Source: JAGOUA01 sp964428975 (lineage in GTDB: Bacteria; Patescibacteriota; Patescibacteriia; 2-12-FULL-60-25). Taken from it: a DNA stretch of 64,000 bases. Location of the stretch: positions 82,292 to 146,291 of the forward strand of contig CAYSAI010000002.1 of NCBI GenBank assembly GCA_964428975.1, given 5' to 3'. The translations under genes and the position numbers were made by a program. Shown here one piece after another: positions 18,101 to 23,362 of this stretch; the first letter of the stretch is position 1; each line of letters begins with the position of its first letter. The notes below the pieces were generated by a model. It did no database searches. It was not told where the DNA came from and saw nothing but the letters and a program-made list of their open reading frames with translations.

Positions 18101-20391
18101 GGTCTGCTACCGCACAATGGTCAAATACAACAGGATTCCTGAGGCAAGGACAACTTGGCGCGGTGAGTGTGACGCGGAGCAATGCGACCGGAAATTATTC
18201 CTGTAGTGCGGCGACCTGTCCTTTTTATGATGTGGAGCTTGGTTTTACCGAAACGCTCTTAACATCTTCTGTGGGCGGTATGACCGTTTCTGAAACGAAT
18301 CGTTTTCCGAGCGCGACCAACAATGGTGGTGTCTATGCTGTTGGTGCCTGCGAATCGCTCACGGCTCTTATGGCTGGGAGGACGGGTATTGCTCTTGGCA
18401 CTTGTTCGGAAGGAGCGGTGAACGAAGGGCAGGCTTGTCTCGTTGCGTCTCCAACGCCTGCGGCATTTCCTCTTGCTCAATGGGCGAGCGGTGAACGCAC
18501 GTGTCAATCGATCGGAGAGCAGATACTTCCAGGGGAGGATCGATGCTCGCCCGTGTCTATGACAGTGACCGGTGGAATGGGTCCAGCTCCACGTTGCGAA
18601 CTCTCGCAAAGAGAAGGGCATGGTATGACTGCAGAGAGATATTGGCTGACCTCTAACACACCAGAGGATAAACGAAATGAAAATACAGACAACAACACGT
18701 GTACATCTGAAGCGGGGTATCGTCCTGATCCTACGCTGTGTCCTGATCCAATGAGCGAGTTTTGTGGGTTAACAACCTACGATATGACAGCGGCAGCGGC
18801 TAGAACACAAGGAGGCTCTCTCGATCGACAGCAAGCGAATGTGCGTCTTCCAACGGATGTGACGATTGGTCACTATACGCCTGCGTATCTTGGATTTCGG
18901 TACTATCCGGATACGAATTATCAATACGTCGACTATTACACTCCTCGCCCTCCACGTATTGCTGCGCCTACGGCTATCTGTCCTGCAGGAACATCTTGCG
19001 GTGTGCAAGATCTTGATAAATTCTCCTTTAACGGCATTACACAAGGAATTGTGAATGTGATTGGTGGACAGCATCGTTCGGTAATCAAATTTTTTGGCTG
19101 GGCAGCGCATGAGCAGATGCCACTACGAAAGCTCTCTGTTGATTGGGGGGATGCGCGTGTCGAAACGTTCGATGATGTCAAACTCAAAAATCATAAGCCG
19201 TTCTGCAGCGTGCAAAAAGAGTGTTATTCGCCAGCCTCTCGTTTTACGGGTTTAACCTGTGAAAACGATAACGATTGTCCGCTTTCGGCACAGGCTTGTC
19301 GTCAGATGGGAGCGTGTAAAGAGAAGCAGAACATCGTATGTGGACAAGATAGCGATTGTCGTGCCGATCGAAGCCAAGACACGTGCGTGTTTCGAGCGTT
19401 CTTCGGCAACAACGAAGGTGCGTGTGAAGCAACTCCGTTCGAATTCGCCCACGTGTATACCTGTCCAGCGAGCGCGCAACAAACCTTACCAAGCTGTATG
19501 GGACAAAACTTTACAGGAGTAACGGGACAAGACTTTACCGCTTCGGACATTCGAGCTCCAGCACCGGGGGTTCCAGGGACGTGCTACTACGGTTCTGTCG
19601 GAACGTTTGTTGTGGAAGCGCTTGGCACATTACCAACCTGTACCGTTGCAGGAACGACGGGCACGGGGCGTACAGAATGTGAAACGGCGTATAATCGAGC
19701 ATTTGGTACAGATGCTTTTGCGGCTCTCGCTGAAAACGTGAGATCTCGTGTTTCATGTGGCCCTCCCGCGACGGAAGAGGCGGACGCGATTCTTCCAACG
19801 GCCACCCAAGCACGTTGTTCTGGAGATCCATCCCGTTTCTGTCGAGCAAATCTTCCAAATGGAGCAACAGACTGTGCGGCAGGCGACCGGTGTATCACGG
19901 CGGGGCTTGCGCCTGCCGGCGGCTGTTGGGATGAGATCAACAATACCTGTCGCTATACGCCACGCATCTTCTTACAAGATAACTGGGGATGGTGTTCGGG
20001 AGAATGTCGCTCAGCACGATCAGGAGATATGCTGCAAGATGGACCTGGATCGTTTATCAAGCATGCGTTTGGAGGATGCTATACCCCGATTCCGCTTGGT
20101 GCGGAGGCGAAAGACGCCACGAGAACGAATAGTCAGAGCACGGTACCTGATTCAATCACGAGTCTACGTCCATTCAGTGAGCTGTTAGGGGGTGGAGTAG
20201 ATGTGGTAGCTAGAAAACCAACGGACTTCGGATCATTGGAATGTGCAACGAATCGTCCAACAGGCGCGCTTACAGCAGGTACGACTGGTACACCGCCCGT
20301 GCCGGTGGGTGTTCCTGCGAACGATCAACGTCGAAACTTTCGTCCGTGGATGGTGTTTCCTGGATCGCTCCAACTCCGACCGAGAAGATAA
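9124..20391 (+). CDS. Giant secreted Cys-rich protein (3755 residues)
   Basis: Function unknown. A Sec signal peptide is clear (residues 1-30, hydrophobic ILLAALACFLLAPL, cleavage near SAFA). Residues about 40-480 are mostly helical and Cys-poor. From about 490 the chain is Cys-rich. A motif C-x(4-5)-G-C-x-x-F/Y recurs about nine times between roughly 615 and 1650 (CRQTEAGCDGY, CTQEEAGCSEF, CRLEATGCRAY, CRPTAIGCKAF). Two jelly-roll, CBM-like segments lie near 680-880 (NSSFE...GW...) and 1200-1320. A Gly/Ala-rich, glycine-zipper-like hydrophobic stretch lies near 2238-2285. C-x-x-D-x-DC motifs recur (about 1691, 2977, 3378, 3405), and a PKD-like strand pair (LSVDWGDA ... FEFAHVYT) near 3340-3440 is split by Cys-rich sequence. 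There is no sorting signal or terminal anchor. With this many Cys it is probably disulfide-bonded outside the cell, as a giant adhesin or surface fibre. The frame is open throughout. Confidence 0.9.
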   Translation: MDRSSHSLFSRILLAALACFLLAPLSAFAIGDAPSIKDKAGVPGYPAVSITENLPERINAAYENIRWELIGAGTLAFMNGLQTFFGQLAYDAADYIATGGKGQSAVYYKKGFEGYMKDVAGSAAGDFIGSLSSAAFFQGAGFDLCRPPDPKTLLRIQLSLGQFLPGGTNSAFQRPEARCAFNDIIRNYEQVYQTLSNGEVFRNVEASLNPSSNDLGVTFLIFNRAQEFVHRRTENAEKDRKEGGGYQAIRDIVSGRIKTPSETIREQANQVLVKDPKANQAQINSFILEQAWEMGPSNLLKYTASVFLNTLASKTLARVMKDGIDIFDVFKRKKINLVRGADDLLETSREDKRQANISLRTPNLFRNASYDVLLEMQACPETRSTWNCVLDEGLGQALRSQGDAGAFTLQEAVDRGYLKSNWRLYPSTNAREERDPLCYTYGYCSGNLRKLRLMRILPVSLEFVANDPKNIERCSSERGCITLGEAIEGFVKCNARGERDASNPWCRMIDPNWALTALPQQCALSGFGDASLASGLSQRREECQDIQTCLQRNDQGECVGGYGHCVAEKTAYRFGGQECPARAASCRTYTPREKENETSDQAEVSYLRNTLEYGRCSEDTVGCMWYSTQRDPAGGRSDAWMGNVSQGPRVFFDATIESCEASGAGCTRLMSIKQGESSLNLVANSSFERQITNPPTLEGWMPLVGTDRGYVRPTVTAGELAADGVSAAHFSGGFVGGYRQVVDLSPGRTYVVSGFQRRLIESNSPRVLFGIRQYRSRADAETRINFVPSDVLARDFRTRDCALVSAAGNATGLIAPLQGEPANAAWERVQCSFTVNQQTRAGEILVQGNNALVDAIMLEEGSVATTYIDGLKPALREAHLKLPPDEFACTGEPNDHPSCAVYARICRQTEAGCDGYTDQNSGLSEVAAQVSTGDLCPETCVGYGEYRKLASSFDLVTSTTPDLSDTTEPRADFFIPSSAEQCTQEEAGCSEFTIADAASEGGENRAAFSSLRFCEKPANDTETYFTWEGSDAGGYQLRTWALKKRTTDKPGVLPADPAEATIGPNPGPRIILKRSADLFLQKNPALCNEANWRTGADPDCRQFYNTAGNVFYRYYTQTVLSTEQCKQYRLADSGPDDCTKTGGTYRAEDRSCTYQAFAPESGSCRLEATGCRAYAGAEAGNTLTVFTATGTLMTEITGATASTEALQVGDRSYRVDAPANGQGRIVITPRTPTTVSNLYRVSFWAKTSAQATLVVEAAAADGTGARAIGTTRLTTEWQRVSFGLYEGARGTQTRLSFAVSAGSAPAAFFLDEIAIQHIRDMAFVRKGTWDTPQQCNQNAYGVPEPQAMLGCRAYTNRAGQAVNVRQFTQLCRPTAIGCKAFVDTRNSLEVYEQRFTLDDAGTPSITRAPADRFVYAINDPAMQCPAAMASCRPFGKPVFSRDRQTITRFDTVYLKDDVRKYTEGLCRPSDLFCEEFRTGTGREFFKDPQAHTCEFREQVRLGASPGINEGVYSGWFVTGEPTPTPCYPNALASGQFFQLLRTGDATPPPGYQGWAGTCAPEENECTEFRDTNDRSNNLSGRPYYFINDERVDKTSCNTQVDPSRGCVLMRNMSDARLLYNTEATQRAYQAANLQAVTPIDCVERSTSAGCVAVRAGRCTGQETVITRRAGENGINATTQTSAPMPYVGGTCSADADCAGEVARTSGTISYRISTGTTFPATYVNLTAPATERRVADMRCDVPSRNDANLVVKVKVDRDCAQWLGCSSGETVYDPSANRYKEVCIQTALCDKAGEQGGGASYCANYVNRASTSTEPVLTKGAYFDAQAYSMRPNGVGSRDYSGYTIPNAFQLTDLTSKSLQPRDESRRMLAAVKMPPIDQTSLGGNVYRHSIPPTKSNQAEVIARVAMLPNNVQNPYFGLYQTLDTNTFLCRHRGTGMIGFWVKEEARAKPNQEVNCYLSFRGGNEANSFIQLANRLRTNALVSKQDVLLDQAYPKTLCRAYPETDAPFPSDIVMKWDMTTNPIRPLMVRSGYQDMNACAYDEECACSYKRVEYPGRIKPLFYASDSQAVPPGVCIGGPRDGQACLPSDVFEISSNSSTSTGAAIAQAANNAQSCGPAAGGGRCVAFTKTEVVRGIEGSCLEYDTTRSRGKLGDETFSCLTWNPSPIVGGKNDPYRYVQTAGYLPPQNAGQYYCLSKAKAPKELMLWQGNFRDDPTDNRIAGIKLLGYHDNFVSDGANLSLGDIGASLSAGAAAGGAVAGPYGAAAVAVSTFVGSFIGSSSSGGFKGSYFNNLRPEGSQAASQCEDADDDQDDDGPFDRDLAGLRLVATGRGRDATYTEAFYTLRSASIAAWFYGTGAPTDPQKRAAMHEYNFSHIEIKPFENPNGNGRLACGYQEDWVDGVTVDDYDDGEKTAVGDRQWRQAFFAEEDLQTHLTRGSEKVLMGSAIAGGSASPKVMPCVDTGAGTPAGATCYFKTWEIGYRAKDKPQKFKALDGETVSISDLARGPYTEACTTEKPYYAIRAVFQTPQSAQTTVSPTTPILPRDIRGPWNLAGFWVSTCAGRGTQDNRFIYMNVRLQSADICRDLAEVRSVKTGQDAAFTDRVWSQSKYSVPLLNIQYGQTFAPFSGALNTGSAGTDPLFQTGGKLAGSSAVRPPTFLASGFSTYYGLSGVGTPKDRYAYLTNVFARVYRVYKFSDQKIDKEDSTCESGLFQGRKCVLDAAPNATNASVDCRPSAGFGQCNTDTARQPAANIKVCNALSGINAGRSCTTGDQCHVSAFDPTGSSSSPRPLVTGCELRTEILTREDLDVGNNRDRMRQGWITGRLGWEQVPNSNPPRYRRVASGDTITNNVPSGDIIVDPADQRLEASALVSTYSRAEAAAQGAFRCQRGAVRIARGLDDDNDNGERAPSLSDGTPFNPSMPLGTPFCTGESESTSECPLEVVGTCTKTSGQNTLQDVGTCQVRWQGHQTPETTQIACYMDSDCAFTSNNFWRRSATAQWSNTTGFLRQGQLGAVSVTRSNATGNYSCSAATCPFYDVELGFTETLLTSSVGGMTVSETNRFPSATNNGGVYAVGACESLTALMAGRTGIALGTCSEGAVNEGQACLVASPTPAAFPLAQWASGERTCQSIGEQILPGEDRCSPVSMTVTGGMGPAPRCELSQREGHGMTAERYWLTSNTPEDKRNENTDNNTCTSEAGYRPDPTLCPDPMSEFCGLTTYDMTAAAARTQGGSLDRQQANVRLPTDVTIGHYTPAYLGFRYYPDTNYQYVDYYTPRPPRIAAPTAICPAGTSCGVQDLDKFSFNGITQGIVNVIGGQHRSVIKFFGWAAHEQMPLRKLSVDWGDARVETFDDVKLKNHKPFCSVQKECYSPASRFTGLTCENDNDCPLSAQACRQMGACKEKQNIVCGQDSDCRADRSQDTCVFRAFFGNNEGACEATPFEFAHVYTCPASAQQTLPSCMGQNFTGVTGQDFTASDIRAPAPGVPGTCYYGSVGTFVVEALGTLPTCTVAGTTGTGRTECETAYNRAFGTDAFAALAENVRSRVSCGPPATEEADAILPTATQARCSGDPSRFCRANLPNGATDCAAGDRCITAGLAPAGGCWDEINNTCRYTPRIFLQDNWGWCSGECRSARSGDMLQDGPGSFIKHAFGGCYTPIPLGAEAKDATRTNSQSTVPDSITSLRPFSELLGGGVDVVARKPTDFGSLECATNRPTGALTAGTTGTPPVPVGVPANDQRRNFRPWMVFPGSLQLRPRR

Positions 20392-20416
20392 CCCCAGCGC
20401 TACCCCCCCCCACGCT

Positions 20417-20454
20417 CACCTCACCCCTGCCCCTCTCCTTCGTAAGGAGAGGGG
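20417..20454. repeat. Palindromic repeat unit (family A), copy after the giant gene
   Basis: CACCTCACCCCTG leads into CCCCTCTCCTT, loop CGT, AAGGAGAGGGG. It lies 25 bases after the giant gene stop and in inverted orientation to the copy at 20520. No T-run follows directly, so it is not a classical terminator, though the stem could protect the mRNA end. Confidence 0.85.
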
Positions 20455-20519
20455 TTCTGGTTTTGGTTCGGTTTGATGTTGTTGCCGGAATGACGACAGA
20501 AATACGAGACAAGCAAAAA

Positions 20520-20556
20520 CCCCTCTCCTTACGAAGGAGAGGGGCAGGGGTGAGGT
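20520..20556. repeat. Palindromic repeat unit (family A), inverted copy
   Basis: CCCCTCTCCTT, loop ACG, AAGGAGAGGGG, then CAGGGGTGAGGT. Together with the copy at 20417 it forms a large inverted repeat, so this intergenic stretch could fold into one long stem or two hairpins. It separates the convergent giant gene and lipoprotein gene. Confidence 0.85.
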
Positions 20557-20565
20557 ATCGGAAGT

Positions 20566-20583
20566 GGGCAGGGGTGAGGTGAG
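20566..20583. repeat. Tail fragment of the family A repeat
   Basis: GGGCAGGGGTGAGGTGAG repeats the tail of the unit at 20520 without the hairpin. The copy in truB is followed by a similar tail (about 1812-1823), which suggests the full element is hairpin, tail, short spacer, tail. Confidence 0.6.
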
Positions 20584-20592
20584 CCGGAGGCC

Positions 20593-21576
20593 TCAGGGAA
20601 TCGGGACGCACTGCGACGCGCGTCCGGGAGGTTCGCAGAACCCGTTCACGCCCGCCTCGATGTCGAAGCGAGGAGTGGTGGCTCCAGGAGCCCACACACG
20701 AACGCGAATGCCGCAGATTTCCGTGAAACAGGTGTCGCGCGAACGCGGCCAGTTCACTTCGACTGAGAAGCTTACGGCACGGAGCGCGCTCGAGCGGTTC
20801 CAGTAGCAGGTGCGGCCGACGCACGTCATCAGGAGCTCCGTTCCTTCGGGAAGACCCATCATCGGGTCGAAGGCGGGGAGGCAGATCACGATGAATCCGT
20901 TCTGATCGTAGATTAACATTGGAGCTCCTGCACACGTTCCGCTTAGCGGTCTGAGAGGAAATTCTGGAAGTGTGGAGGCGAAATTTCGCCAGCCGTGGTT
21001 TAGTCCGTACGTCATCCGTTGTCTTGCTTCGATCCATGGCGTGCTTCCAAGCGGGTGTCCAGACAAATCTGGATCCAGCCAAAACCGCGTGTTCTCGACC
21101 CCCTCGGGAAGGTGGGGCGAGCAGCGATTGTGGCCGGGCCTGCAGGAAACGGTTCCGTCGCGCATCATGGCTTCGAGTCTGGCCTGACACGAGGCGTCTG
21201 TCGAGCCTGAACAGATGTTCCGCATGGCGGCCGTCATGTCGCCGCAGGTGCAAGAACTAGCATGGACACACAAAGGATCCTCCTCGTTCGGCTGACAGAG
21301 GGTTCCGCGACAGGTAGCGATCTCAACCATTCTCTCTGCCAACGTTCGTAGGTACGCCCGGCACACCATCGGCGCGCCACCATCCCCGATCATCGTCCCC
21401 CCATCCGCCCGCATCCCCGTATCCGAGCCCGTCTGCCCGCCGCGATCGGCGGTGGGCGTGCCCGCATCGGCGTCGTTCGACGAAGGAACAGGCTCACCAC
21501 AGCCCATGAAGAACATCAGAAAGAACAGAACCTGCAGAACCGGACGCGCGAAGCGATCGAGCGTGTTGTCGTCCAT
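20593..21576 (-). CDS. Cys-rich lipoprotein with Asp/Gly/Ala-rich linker; GC-richer than its neighbours
   Basis: The 327-residue product has a lipoprotein signal (hydrophobic LQVLFFLMFFM, lipobox FFMGC, Cys about residue 23). A low-complexity linker follows (SSNDADAGTPTADRGGQTGS...). The Cys-rich mature domain has about 18 Cys and motifs such as CTCGDM, CAGAPM and CVGRTCYW. No enzyme fold is recognised. The Asp/Ala/Gly-rich linker after the lipobox is a habit I associate with Myxococcota and Bradymonadota lipoproteins. The gene is visibly GC-richer than both flanks and has a GGAG 9 bases before the ATG at 21576, unlike most genes here. It may be a transferred gene. It is convergent with the giant gene and divergent from hrcA. 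Confidence 0.75.
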   Translation of the reverse strand: MDDNTLDRFARPVLQVLFFLMFFMGCGEPVPSSNDADAGTPTADRGGQTGSDTGMRADGGTMIGDGGAPMVCRAYLRTLAERMVEIATCRGTLCQPNEEDPLCVHASSCTCGDMTAAMRNICSGSTDASCQARLEAMMRDGTVSCRPGHNRCSPHLPEGVENTRFWLDPDLSGHPLGSTPWIEARQRMTYGLNHGWRNFASTLPEFPLRPLSGTCAGAPMLIYDQNGFIVICLPAFDPMMGLPEGTELLMTCVGRTCYWNRSSALRAVSFSVEVNWPRSRDTCFTEICGIRVRVWAPGATTPRFDIEAGVNGFCEPPGRASQCVPIP

Positions 21577-21719
21577 TTTCTTGCTCCAGCGTGTTCCCGA
21601 AGTATTCGGGAGGTTGTCGTTGGACGGTTGGCAAAAGCACCAGCCATCTACAGATAGTGTAGAAAGAAGAGGGAAGTAAAGCAAGAAAAGCGGTGGTTGT
21701 CAAGCTGACGAGGCTTTAC

Positions 21720-21749
21720 TTGACAGGTCTATCGCCCGTTTCCTATCAT
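21720..21749 (+). promoter_or_regulatory. Promoter of the hrcA heat-shock locus
   Basis: TTGACA (21720-21725), an 18-base spacer and TATCAT (21744-21749). Transcription would start near 21756, inside the CIRCE element, which fits repression by HrcA. Confidence 0.75.
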
Positions 21750-21753
21750 GCAT

Positions 21754-21780
21754 TTAGCACTCACACCAATAGAGTGCCAA
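21754..21780 (+). promoter_or_regulatory. CIRCE operator, HrcA binding site
   Basis: TTAGCACTC (21754-21762), 9-base spacer, GAGTGCCAA (21772-21780). This is the CIRCE consensus TTAGCACTC-N9-GAGTGCTAA with one mismatch. It overlaps the expected transcription start and lies 9 bases before the hrcA ATG. Confidence 0.95.
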
Positions 21781-21789
21781 CTCTCTTTC

Positions 21790-22485
21790 ATGGCTGATTC
21801 TACGCTTGATCCGCGCCTTCGACGCCTTCTTACGGCAGTTGTTGAGATGTACGAACGTACGGCCGAACCGGTGAGCTCTCAGGCGATCGTCGATACCGCG
21901 AAGCTTGGGGTGAGCTCTGCTACGGTGCGTAATTGGTTCATGGAGCTCGACGCCCTTGGGCTCTCCCAGCAGCCGCATACCTCGGGTGGGCGTATCCCCA
22001 CGGAAGAAGGCTATCGCCTGTATACCGAGCTTCTTCTGCCGATTGAGACGCTTTCTCCAGAAGAAGCGGAGCCGTTCACTCGCCTCGCTCGTGAACATGA
22101 CGACCGCATCCTTCGAGCGAAAGCGCTTGCTCGCGCTCTCGCTGAACGTTCCGTGTGTGGTCTGTTTCTTCGCTTCGGCGCGCATGATTCTTACTACACG
22201 GGGCTTTCACGCCTCTTTCAACAACCGGAGTTTCGTGATTGGCAAAAGGTTGTCTCGCTTTCAGAAGTCCTCGATCGGTTAGATGAAGCGCTCGACACCT
22301 TTACCTCTCCACATCAAGGGACACCGTTTGTTCTCGTGGGTTCACATGGCCCCTTTGGTGCTGGATGCTCCACGGTATGTCTCGAACGCGACGGGGTGTT
22401 GATGGGATTCCTCGGTCCTCTTCGCATGAATTATCGATACGCGTATCAAGCGCTTGCTCTCGTTGACACTTTTCTTCCTCTATGA
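21790..22485 (+). CDS. hrcA: Heat-inducible transcription repressor HrcA, short form
   Basis: HrcA binds CIRCE and represses chaperone genes until heat shock titrates it. The 231-residue product has the N-terminal winged-helix domain (DPRLRRLLTAVVEMYERTAEPVSSQAIVDT, then SSATVRNWFMELDALGLSQQPHTSGGRIPTEEGYRLY). The TSGGRIPTEEGYR block is the hallmark of the family. The C-terminal part is much shorter than the usual 340-residue protein and lacks most of the inserted dimerisation region, but it ends with a GAF-like segment (GFLGPLRMNYRYAYQAL). A functional CIRCE sits immediately upstream, so the repressor is probably active. The ATG at 21790 is chosen because an upstream start (21748) would lie in the promoter. 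It overlaps grpE by ATGA. Confidence 0.95.
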   Translation: MADSTLDPRLRRLLTAVVEMYERTAEPVSSQAIVDTAKLGVSSATVRNWFMELDALGLSQQPHTSGGRIPTEEGYRLYTELLLPIETLSPEEAEPFTRLAREHDDRILRAKALARALAERSVCGLFLRFGAHDSYYTGLSRLFQQPEFRDWQKVVSLSEVLDRLDEALDTFTSPHQGTPFVLVGSHGPFGAGCSTVCLERDGVLMGFLGPLRMNYRYAYQALALVDTFLPL

Positions 22486-22982
22486 ATGATCTTCCTCTCG
22501 ACACGAACGCACAAGAACCTCTCGCCGCGTGCCCTTCTTGCGAAACGTACCTCGCCGGATGGAAACGTGCGCAGGCGGACTATCAGAATCTGACGCGCGA
22601 AACGGAGCAGCAACAGCAGATGCGCACACGGTATGCGAACGAACGCTTACTGCGCGATCTCTTACCTGCCTTGAATCAGTTTGCTCTCGCGCTTTCGTTT
22701 ACGCCCGCCATCGACACGCTTTCTGATGAACAGAAGCCCGTATGGGAACCATGGCTTGTGGGAATACGCGCTGTCTATACGTTGTGGGAGAAAACCGCGC
22801 ACGAGCTTGGACTCACGCCGATTGCGACGGATGGCCTATTCGACCCCATGCTTCACGAAGCGCTTGCGGAAGAACTGTCTGATCTTCCTGAAGGAACGAT
22901 TACGAAGGTGGTCCAATCAGGATGGATACTCCACGGAAAAGTGCTCGAGCCCGCAAAAGTCCTTGTCGCGAAACACGTCTAA
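22482..22982 (+). CDS. grpE: GrpE nucleotide exchange factor
   Basis: GrpE releases ADP from DnaK. The 166-residue product has the long N-terminal helix (YLAGWKRAQADYQNLTRETEQQ) and the C-terminal beta-rich head (DGLFDPMLHEALAEE ... ITKVVQSGWILHGKVLEPAKVLV). An unusual CPSC (Cys17, Cys20) precedes the helix; I associate this CxxC with Patescibacteria GrpE. It could bind metal or form a redox switch, which is inference. The start overlaps the hrcA stop by 4 bases and the stop is 1 base before the hsp20 ATG, so expression is tightly coupled. Confidence 0.95.
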   Translation: MNDLPLDTNAQEPLAACPSCETYLAGWKRAQADYQNLTRETEQQQQMRTRYANERLLRDLLPALNQFALALSFTPAIDTLSDEQKPVWEPWLVGIRAVYTLWEKTAHELGLTPIATDGLFDPMLHEALAEELSDLPEGTITKVVQSGWILHGKVLEPAKVLVAKHV

Positions 22983-22983
22983 T

Positions 22984-23325
22984 ATGTCGCTCATTCAATG
23001 GTCGCCGTTTACGATGGAACCGGCCAACGCTTCGCTTATTCCTCCTGTGGACGTGTACGAACAAGACGGATTCGTGGTGGTAGAAGCGTCGCTCGCAGGT
23101 GTTGATGCAAACAAGATAGAGCTTTCTGTTGATGGACAGGAGCTTCTCATCAAAGCGGTGAGCGAACGCCGCACGGAGGTGGACGAAAGTACGTACTATC
23201 GCAAAGAGGTACGTCATGGCGTGGTGTTCCGTCGTGTGCCTCTTCCCGCGCTCGTCGAGGATGCACCCGCGCACGCCTCCTACGATAAAGGGGTGCTCAC
23301 GGTGCGATTATCGAAGAAAGAATAA
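22984..23325 (+). CDS. Small heat-shock protein, Hsp20 family (CIRCE-locus copy)
   Basis: The 113-residue product is a compact alpha-crystallin domain (PPVDVYEQDGFVVVEASLAGVDANKIELSVDGQELLIKA ... HASYDKGVLTVRLSKKE). It keeps the A-x-x-x-G-V and G-V-L-x-V-x-L motifs, with little N-terminal extension and no IXI tail. It follows grpE by 1 base and precedes dnaK by 37 bases, an uncommon position for an Hsp20 gene inside a dnaK locus. It should share CIRCE/HrcA control. It differs clearly in sequence from the Hsp20 at 7517, so the two are probably specialised. Confidence 0.93.
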   Translation: MSLIQWSPFTMEPANASLIPPVDVYEQDGFVVVEASLAGVDANKIELSVDGQELLIKAVSERRTEVDESTYYRKEVRHGVVFRRVPLPALVEDAPAHASYDKGVLTVRLSKKE

Positions 23326-23326
23326 T

Positions 23327-23355
23327 TTTACACACACATAACACACATCTATTTA
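23327..23355 (+). promoter_or_regulatory. Putative internal promoter for dnaK
   Basis: TTTACA (23327-23332), a 17-base spacer and TATTTA (23350-23355), with the dnaK ATG 7 bases further. This could give extra dnaK-dnaJ transcripts independent of HrcA. Confidence 0.4.
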
Positions 23356-23362
23356 TACGCTT

